Translations under genes and position numbers: made by a program
Part shown: piece by piece, positions 23,301 to 26,842 of the stretch
Layout of the letters: every line of letters begins with the position of its first letter
Position numbering within the stretch: position 1 is the first letter of the stretch
Notes under the pieces: model-generated
Databases searched by the model: none
The model's input: the letters and a program-made list of their open reading frames with translations, nothing else
What the model was told of the DNA's origin: nothing
IMG/VR virus record: IMGVR_UViG_3300042924_001894
Location: 1 to 26,842 of that record
Length of the DNA stretch: 26,842 nt
Direction: 5' to 3' (one strand)
Source of the DNA: a virus

Positions 23301-24169
23301 CCGGCCAGTTCGGAAACTCTGGCGCTATCTCCTCGGTACTCGATGACCTGACGCCTGGCGTCACCTACGACATCGCATCGCAGGCTTGGTCGTTTACAAA
23401 CATTCCGAGCAACGTCGTCACGGCTGCGTTCTCGCCGTACACTGCCACGTCGTCTACGTCTGCTCCTGCCGCTCCTTCTGGAGGATCGCTTTCAAAGGAT
23501 GGCGTCATTCCAGTTTACATCGCCAACACCAAGATCTTCTATTTCGGAACTCGCGCCAAGTGGTCGCCAAACACCGAGCGGGACTTTGCCTACTACGAGA
23601 TCAAGGCGACGACGACCGATAGCGATTCAGCAACGGATTATGCATGGTTCAGCGGCAGTGGATCGCCTACTGTTTACCAGACGCGAGAGACCGAGTTTTT
23701 CCTGTATAACTCGCTGCTTCCGCCTGGGTATGTCCGCATTCGCGCAGTAAACCGCGCCGGCATTGCAAGCTCATGGGTCGCTCTTGGAAATGCTAACGGC
23801 TCCGCAGTCTACGGCACCGGCACGCTTTCAGCGCAGGACAGCGATGCCGTCGACGTAACTGGTGGCACCGTTGCCAGCGTAACCATGAACGCCGTCTCGA
23901 TTACGGCGACAAAGGTCAAGGTGCCGATCAGTGTCTCACCGACAATCGAGCGACGAGGATTTGAAGCAAACGAGACCACCGCAGTTGACGTGTACGGCAC
24001 CAACTTTCGCATTTTTGATGCGAGCACAGTGCAGCAGTTCCGCGTCGATAACGCCACGGGCGATCTTTACGTCCAGTCGTCTAAAGTAGTATCCACTCGC
24101 TACGCGACCACTCCAGCGACGCTCAACGAAGTCATCTCCGCACTCCAGCACCACGGCCTTGTTCCATAA
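20363..24169 (+). CDS. Tail tip attachment protein, fused I/J-like, with FN3 repeats
   Basis: A 1268-residue protein at the end of the tail module, the host-recognition tip corresponding to lambda gpJ. It opens with a hydrophobic stretch (about 5-47, ending GASMAASKLL) like that of lambda gpI, then VRSPISARQIIYGQSKLSGT, the usual start of J proteins of this type; I and J seem joined. Residues about 90-480 are the hub region (KSE-like tip fold; LTGIACVYVRLKWN, SITTSEAPDAAIAKLLSAMG). From about 602 there are four FN3-like domains in an A-B-A-B duplication. The C-terminal 90 residues (FRIFDASTVQQFRVDNATGD, then LYVQSSKV) resemble the short tail-fibre ending of many J proteins. Receptor specificity cannot be read from the sequence. 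Confidence 0.85.
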   Translation: MPNLIVNAAYYLWLGLQTAGIAISQTAAIWIVKTVAVVGASMAASKLLTPKMPSMADSLGSRGQMVRSPISARQIIYGQSKLSGTVVYLSVTGTKNEYLHMVIAAAGHEVEEIGDVYFNEDLVLTGSADGSATGKYAGYADIYKKLGASGQTAFSTLVTDTASLTDGKWTSDHKLTGIACVYVRLKWNTEVFVGGIPNVSFIIKGKKVYDPRTATTAYSANPALCLRDYLTSSLGLAMASAEIDDTACNVAANVCDEQVQILPLSPATYENRYESHGSITTSEAPDAAIAKLLSAMGGLLAYSSGKVVMYAATYQIPTISLNEKHFVGPMSVTTRTSARDRVNTVKGVYVSSENQWQPADFPVITSTTYVTEDNGIKYTRDVSLPFTISPSCAQRLAVVELRRARQEIILTARFRLEAMQLRAGETVMISNTKLGWTNKVFEVMEWTFVADGQPPQLAVDMTLREMDSTVYSYTVSDEIAVTAAPNTTLPNPFIVAAPTSLTLAADGTTQQYQADGTALPRIKVAWSAPSEEFVQSGGFVGIDYKESASTTYLTWARVPGDQTLEYITSDVRIGTRYDVRIYGESYFKVSSSYVSASITVQPDTTAPDIPTSLTANIGSGKAVSLDWDDVTAPDFSEYGIYRNTTGVTPASATFNKIAEARSSRFFDAEVNVGTTYYYWVNAYDRLENVSGFSNRAQATPQAITSSPDLTPPNTPSAPTFISERVYESSDGTTSAAISITVPGLPTGGIALDILSRISGTSGYKTEGQVDSATATAFEVDNLVPGISYEFACRAVNTAGIFSTVSTALTRTAPSDTIAPNAPTGLNAAVGTGRAVSLSWTAVTANDIFEYGVYRNTTGVTPGTTATNKIAEVGADRFVDTTVNFATTYYYWVNAIDATENYSAFSSSVNATPVVVTSGSIDSTAPSDPTALTKISDTIYLASDGGARVLVTVTVAALPSGARIQNILYRKQGAATGYEIAGQFGNSGAISSVLDDLTPGVTYDIASQAWSFTNIPSNVVTAAFSPYTATSSTSAPAAPSGGSLSKDGVIPVYIANTKIFYFGTRAKWSPNTERDFAYYEIKATTTDSDSATDYAWFSGSGSPTVYQTRETEFFLYNSLLPPGYVRIRAVNRAGIASSWVALGNANGSAVYGTGTLSAQDSDAVDVTGGTVASVTMNAVSITATKVKVPISVSPTIERRGFEANETTAVDVYGTNFRIFDASTVQQFRVDNATGDLYVQSSKVVSTRYATTPATLNEVISALQHHGLVP
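22169..23450 (+). repeat. Duplicated two-domain FN3 cassette in the tail tip gene
   Basis: The domain pair starting at 22169 repeats with a period of 636 bases (212 codons), the second copy starting at 22805. First domains share EYG-(I/V)-YRNTTGVTP and TTYYYWVNA; second domains share a (S/G)-(A/G)-x-x-I-x-(D/N)-I-L core and a L-x-PG-(I/V)-(S/T)-Y closing loop. DNA identity is high in the first-domain core, suggesting a fairly recent duplication, and lower in the second domain. Confidence 0.75.
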
Positions 24170-24172
24170 CCT

Positions 24173-24517
24173 ATGGCACTGAAACTTTCCATCACCCTCC
24201 CCAACGGCGCGACTGGCGACTACCTCCGACTGACCAGCGTCGAATGGGACCGCAACCTCGGCAGCGCACTAGGTTACCTTGCACTGTATCTCAACGCTGC
24301 GCAGGCTGCCTCTGCTCCGGCCTATCCGCTTGGACTGGTCGCACAGCTGAACGTGCGTGACGATGTCTTCGCGCAGTACCTGAGCAACTCAGCGCTCAAC
24401 GGTGCCAATGACCGATTGCTTGCTCAGATGTACGCCATCGCCAAGAACGAGCCGCGATGCGTCAAGGTTCTGAACGGCATCACGCTGCCTGACCTAGCGC
24501 AGGCTGAGGATGTCTAG
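24173..24517 (+). CDS. Small protein after the tail tip gene, unknown function
   Basis: A 114-residue protein starting three bases after the tail tip stop. The opening ALKLSITLPNGATGDYLRLT, then a hydrophobic segment LGSALGYLALYLNAAQAA, resembles small beta-rich proteins often coded after fibre genes in phages; I know no function for them. No signal peptide or membrane helix is convincing. Its end overlaps the phosphoesterase start by eight bases, so the two are translated together. It could be a virion component of the tip. Confidence 0.6.
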   Translation: MALKLSITLPNGATGDYLRLTSVEWDRNLGSALGYLALYLNAAQAASAPAYPLGLVAQLNVRDDVFAQYLSNSALNGANDRLLAQMYAIAKNEPRCVKVLNGITLPDLAQAEDV

Positions 24518-25253
24518 AGGACGTCGCTTCGTGGTGGCAGCAGACAACCACGGCGACCAGTTCGACGAGGTGACGCAGCGTGCGCTGCTGGCCTTCATCA
24601 AGGACTTCCGGCCAGAGATCCGCATTCACGCTGGCGACTGCTGGGACTTCCGCAATCTTCGCAAGGGGGCGAGCGACGAGGAGAAGATGCACAGCTTGGA
24701 GGATGACTGGACGGCCGGCGTCGAGTGGATCCGCGCCTACTTCGACGGTGGTGCAGAGAACCACTTCCTCCGCGGAAATCACGACGAGCGACTCTATCGC
24801 TTGGCCGATAGTGCGAGCGGCCTTGCAGCAGACTACGCACGCGAGGGCGTGAAGCGCATCGCTCGCGTCATTCACGCAGCCAAGGGCAGGATGCTGCCTT
24901 ACGATTCACGACTGGGCGTGCTGCGGCTAGGTCACCTCCGCGTCGTCCATGGCTACTTCGCCGGCCTCGGTGCTGCTCGCCGTCATGCTATAGCGTATGG
25001 CAACTGCCTGTTCGGCCACGTCCACGCGACCGACTCAGCACCAGTTGAAAGCATTGAAGGACCGGCCGAGGCGCGCGGCATTGGCTGCTGCTGCAAGATC
25101 GACATGAGCTACAACGCGCACATGGTTTCTAAGCTGCGCCACGACAACGCCTGGTGCTACGGTGTACTGTTCGACGACGGCACCTATCAACTGTTCCAAG
25201 CAAAAAAGATCGGAGGGTCATTCTATGCCGCGCAAGGAATCCACAAGTACTGA
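24510..25253 (+). CDS. Calcineurin-like metallophosphoesterase
   Basis: A 247-residue enzyme with the full metallophosphatase motif set: ADNHGD (Asp12, His14), GDCWDF (Asp43), GNHDE (Asn90, His91), VVHGYF (His147) and GHVH (His170, His172). These bind a two-metal centre that hydrolyses phosphate esters such as nucleotides, cyclic nucleotides or DNA ends. No signal peptide is visible, so it acts in the cytoplasm. The usual GDH-type first motif is DNH here, a common variant. An LFGHVHATD segment and a Cys-rich GIGCCCKID tail are notable. The start is set by the ATG at 24510 overlapping the previous gene. Substrate is unknown. Confidence 0.85.
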   Translation: MSRGRRFVVAADNHGDQFDEVTQRALLAFIKDFRPEIRIHAGDCWDFRNLRKGASDEEKMHSLEDDWTAGVEWIRAYFDGGAENHFLRGNHDERLYRLADSASGLAADYAREGVKRIARVIHAAKGRMLPYDSRLGVLRLGHLRVVHGYFAGLGAARRHAIAYGNCLFGHVHATDSAPVESIEGPAEARGIGCCCKIDMSYNAHMVSKLRHDNAWCYGVLFDDGTYQLFQAKKIGGSFYAAQGIHKY

Positions 25254-25482
25254 CGACAAATGGGTCGGACTACTCAAGGAGGCGCTTTACAAGAACGAGC
25301 GGCGACCTGTGGGCGTCGGCTGGGTCACTGTTGTTGAACTGGCAGCAAAGTTAAAGATCGGCACGGATCGCGCCTACTCGCTTGTGAGTGAGATGGTCGC
25401 CAAGAAGAAAATTGAGAAGTTCGTCGGCGTAGTGAAGCTCGGCAAAAGAATGACGCGCCGCGTCTGGTACCGGCCGATCTGA
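25225..25482 (+). CDS. Small winged-helix-like DNA-binding protein
   Basis: An 85-residue basic protein. The core WVTVVELAAKLKIGTDRAYS, followed by LVSEMVAKKKIEKF, reads as helix-turn-helix plus recognition helix, and GVVKLGKRMTRRVWYRP as the wing. The start is decided by the GGAGGG at 25212-25217, seven bases before the ATG, one of the better SDs in the window. It overlaps the phosphoesterase by 29 bases. A regulator of late or lysis genes is possible; no target is visible. An alternative is a small nucleic-acid-binding protein of the packaging or replication machinery. Confidence 0.68.
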   Translation: MPRKESTSTDDKWVGLLKEALYKNERRPVGVGWVTVVELAAKLKIGTDRAYSLVSEMVAKKKIEKFVGVVKLGKRMTRRVWYRPI

Positions 25483-25685
25483 TGGACCGGCCGCCACAGT
25501 TTGCGCTCGGTGAACTGGTGCGGTCACGCATTGACCCGTCCTGCGGTTACGTCGTCGTCGGCCACGTCTATCGAGCCGCAACGATTGACTACCTCGTGGC
25601 TGATCCGTCCGGCTGCGAGGAGGTGCGCAGCGATCTTGAGCTAGAGTCTGGCGAGCGACAAAAGGATCCGTGCTCAGTTGATTAA
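25482..25685 (+). CDS. Small hypothetical phage protein
   Basis: A 67-residue protein whose ATG shares its first base with the last base of the preceding stop. It is beta-rich (FALGELVRSRIDPSCGYVVV, then TIDYLVADPSG) and ends in a charged tail (DLELESGERQKD). The pattern resembles small SH3-like phage proteins, but I do not recognise the family. It is followed by a 97-base gap. Confidence 0.55.
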   Translation: MDRPPQFALGELVRSRIDPSCGYVVVGHVYRAATIDYLVADPSGCEEVRSDLELESGERQKDPCSVD

Positions 25686-25782
25686 TTGCGTAAGTCGTTG
25701 ATCTCTGGCTTGCTGCAATATTCGGATAAAATCCGAAAGAATCTGCTTGCGCTGCTAGCGTGAGTCTGTCTTTCTTTTGGTC
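25686..25782. other. Intergenic gap with a perfect inverted repeat
   Basis: The one larger gap after the tail genes. It contains TTCGGAT (25721-25727) and ATCCGAA (25731-25737) around AAA, a 7-bp perfect inverted repeat that could be an operator or hairpin. An AT-rich TAAAAT overlaps it, but no well-spaced -35 is seen. There is no T-run directly after the repeat, so it is not a standard terminator. Confidence 0.4.
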
Positions 25783-26046
25783 ATGAACCTCGCAACCATG
25801 ACCGACTGGATCAATTCTGATCGCTCCATGATTCTTGTGAAGCCGCTCCGAGAAACGGCAAAAGCAATCGCCGTTGGATGCGGTCACTCTCGCCGTTTGG
25901 CTTGGCTTCCGAAGTCACAGTGCCAGTTCCTCAAGGACGACTTCTACCAAGTGGAACCGCAAGATATGTGGGCAGTTCCGACATGGCTTGCCGAACGCGC
26001 CGCAGCTGACCTTGGTACATTTTCCTGGCAGTTAAATTCTCGCTAA
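25783..26046 (+). CDS. Small phage protein with WLPKSQ motif
   Basis: An 87-residue protein. The segment ETAKAIAVGCGHSRRLAWLP, followed by KSQ, and the closing AVPTWLAERAAADLG fit a widespread small phage domain in which a (W/I)-x-PKSQ motif is followed by a Val-Pro-x-Trp-Leu end; I know no function for it. The start is uncertain: ATG at 25783 is preferred, and ATG at 25798 or TTG at 25777 are possible. None has an SD. It precedes the lysozyme gene by four bases. Confidence 0.6.
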   Translation: MNLATMTDWINSDRSMILVKPLRETAKAIAVGCGHSRRLAWLPKSQCQFLKDDFYQVEPQDMWAVPTWLAERAAADLGTFSWQLNSR

Positions 26047-26050
26047 ACCA

Positions 26051-26434
26051 ATGCGCTCACTACTCATCACCGCGCTGCTGACCAGCGCAGTTCACGCAGC
26101 ACCGCCCGAGTCGTTCTGGCGCGGGCTGCACGTCGTCGAGAGTGGCGGTCGCCGTACTGGCCTGATCCTCGGCGATCAAAACCGAAGCCGCGGACCGCTG
26201 CAGATTATGCGTGGCTATCATGCCGACTCGCGCGTGGCTGGTGCTTACGAACAGGTCGATGATCTTGCTTACAGCCGGAAGGTCGTCACCGCCTACCTGA
26301 AGCGCTACGCACCGAAAGCGTGGGCGGCTGGCGATGTCGACACTTTGGCGCGCGTGCATAATGGTGGCCCTAGAGGCCACTTGAAGCCGCAGACCAAAGC
26401 CTACGCCGAGCGCGTGCGGAGGGCCATGCAATGA
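26051..26434 (+). CDS. Secreted lysozyme-like endolysin
   Basis: A 127-residue peptidoglycan hydrolase candidate. Residues 1-16 form a Sec signal (MRSLLITALL hydrophobic core, VHA-A cleavage-like site). After it comes WRGLHVVESGGRRTGLILGD with Glu30 as the likely catalytic acid, then RSRGPLQIMRGYH, and RVHNGGPRGHLKPQTKAYAE toward the end. This is the pattern of small lysozyme/transglycosylase-type phage endolysins. A signal-carrying endolysin reaches the periplasm by the host Sec system, so the holin would mainly trigger rather than release it. The holin-like genes lie about 17.7 kb upstream. It overlaps the next gene by four bases. Confidence 0.78.
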   Translation: MRSLLITALLTSAVHAAPPESFWRGLHVVESGGRRTGLILGDQNRSRGPLQIMRGYHADSRVAGAYEQVDDLAYSRKVVTAYLKRYAPKAWAAGDVDTLARVHNGGPRGHLKPQTKAYAERVRRAMQ

Positions 26435-26613
26435 GAGGCGGCACTCGTACTGGCGCAGGTCGCAAGCCATCGCCGGCTGGAGCTAAGGTCATGATTCCCT
26501 GGCGCATCGAGCCACGCCTAATCGAACGTATCCGGTGGGCGGCCGCAGTCCGCGGCATTCAGCCGGCAACCTTCCTTGAGCAGATTATCTCCCGCAATGC
26601 TCCCTCAGTCTAA
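26431..26613 (+). CDS. Small ribbon-helix-helix-like protein
   Basis: A 60-residue basic protein with the opening RGGTRTGAGRKPSPAGAK, common in phage and plasmid small DNA-binding proteins, then MIPWRIEPRLIERIRWAAAV and GIQPATFLEQII, which reads as strand-helix-helix. It has a good SD (GGAGGG at 26418-26423, seven bases before the ATG) and overlaps the endolysin gene by four bases. It may bind DNA and regulate the lysis region. Its end overlaps the next small gene by 17 bases in another frame. Confidence 0.65.
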   Translation: MRGGTRTGAGRKPSPAGAKVMIPWRIEPRLIERIRWAAAVRGIQPATFLEQIISRNAPSV

Positions 26614-26734
26614 AATTTCCCTCGTGATTACTACGAAGCAACTCAAGCAGCTGCAGGCCATGGCGGCCGAGCGGCAACTAAGCGTGTCCGATGTGGTCCG
26701 CGAGGCCATCAGGGACGCACTGGAGAAACGGTGA
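26597..26734 (+). CDS. Very small ribbon-helix-helix protein (45 residues)
   Basis: A 45-residue reading frame from an ATG inside the end of the previous gene. It reads as a textbook RHH: strand ISLVITTKQ, helix LKQLQAMAAERQ, turn LSVS, helix DVVREAIRDALEKR. This is the CopG/Arc-like plan, in which the strand from each subunit of a dimer enters the DNA major groove. The next gene starts at a GTG overlapping its stop. No SD is evident, so it is probably translated by coupling to the preceding gene. Confidence 0.65.
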   Translation: MLPQSKISLVITTKQLKQLQAMAAERQLSVSDVVREAIRDALEKR

Positions 26735-26842
26735 ATGCTGCACTCATCTGCTCTGTCATTATCGGCGCGGTCAGTCTGGCCGCATCTGTTCACGTCCTCT
26801 TCCGCGCACGGCGAATCTATCGCGTGTATCGCTGGCGCAAGC
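26731..26842 (+). CDS. Small membrane protein, 3' end cut by window (spanin-like or holin-like possible)
   Basis: A frame starting at GTG overlapping the previous stop (GTGA) with GGAG at 26722-26725, five bases upstream. The first residues (MNAALICSVIIGAVSLAASV) form a membrane helix followed by an Arg-rich stretch (FRARRIYRVYRWRK), a type II or N-in anchor pattern. This, and the place just after an endolysin and two small regulators, would suit an inner-membrane spanin or another lysis protein. Only 37 residues are visible. An overlapping ATG at 26735 in another frame is a weaker option. Confidence 0.45.
   Translation, partial: MNAALICSVIIGAVSLAASVHVLFRARRIYRVYRWRK

Noticed and set aside
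25698-25732. Sigma-70-like promoter before the small gene at 25783
   Set aside because: TTGATC has no -10-like element at a good distance; TAAAAT is over 20 bases away, and the closer TATTCG is a poor match.
1-26842. tRNA genes, integrase or attachment site
   Set aside because: No cloverleaf-like sequence or recombinase motif was seen in the gaps, nearly all of which are short.

Overview
The window is 26.8 kb of a double-stranded DNA tailed phage (or prophage) with a long-tailed, lambda-like virion. All credible genes lie on the + strand and are tightly packed, many with 1-4 base stop/start overlaps. It runs from the 3' end of the large terminase gene to just past a lysozyme gene. No integrase, repressor, replication gene or tRNA was found, so lifestyle cannot be judged. 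Nothing names the host. The sequence is visibly above 50% GC, and most non-overlapping starts in the structural module lack a Shine-Dalgarno sequence, which hints at a host tolerant of SD-independent initiation. Lambda-type tail genes and a heptosyltransferase-like gene fit a Gram-negative host, but this is inference.

The backbone follows the lambda morphogenetic order: terminase C-terminus (3-464), gpW-like joining protein (512-751), portal (753-2993), prohead protease with a fused scaffold tail and a probable nested scaffold start (8597-9505; internal start 9218), decoration protein (9516-9869), major capsid protein (9881-10846), FII-, Z-, U- and V-like neck and tail genes (14739-16675), a G/GT tail chaperone pair made by a -1 frameshift (16675-17156), tape measure (17149-18717), M-, L- and K-like tail tip genes (18721-20359), and a fused I/J-like tip and fibre protein (20363-24169).

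Two large insertions break this order. The first (2996-8574), between portal and protease, holds a 1025-residue repeat-rich fibre, a small virion-like protein, a glycine-rich fibre-like protein, a tail-assembly-chaperone-like protein and two small membrane proteins resembling holins. The second (10901-14742), between the major capsid gene and the neck genes, holds an AT-richer HNH endonuclease bracketed by terminators and three carbohydrate-active genes: a double-GT2/TPR protein, a DUF5672-like protein and a GT9-like protein. The last of these overlaps the first neck gene, so the sugar genes look wired into the late operon.

Downstream of the tail lie a small unknown protein, a calcineurin-like metallophosphoesterase, a winged-helix-like protein, two small phage proteins, a secreted lysozyme-like endolysin, two ribbon-helix-helix-like proteins (one only 45 residues) and the start of a small membrane protein cut by the window edge.

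The points most worth following up are the fibre/holin block inside the head module, the sugar-transferase cassette coupled to virion genes, the terminator cluster with competing hairpins after the capsid gene, and the nested scaffold start carrying a near-perfect SD in a module where SDs are otherwise scarce.
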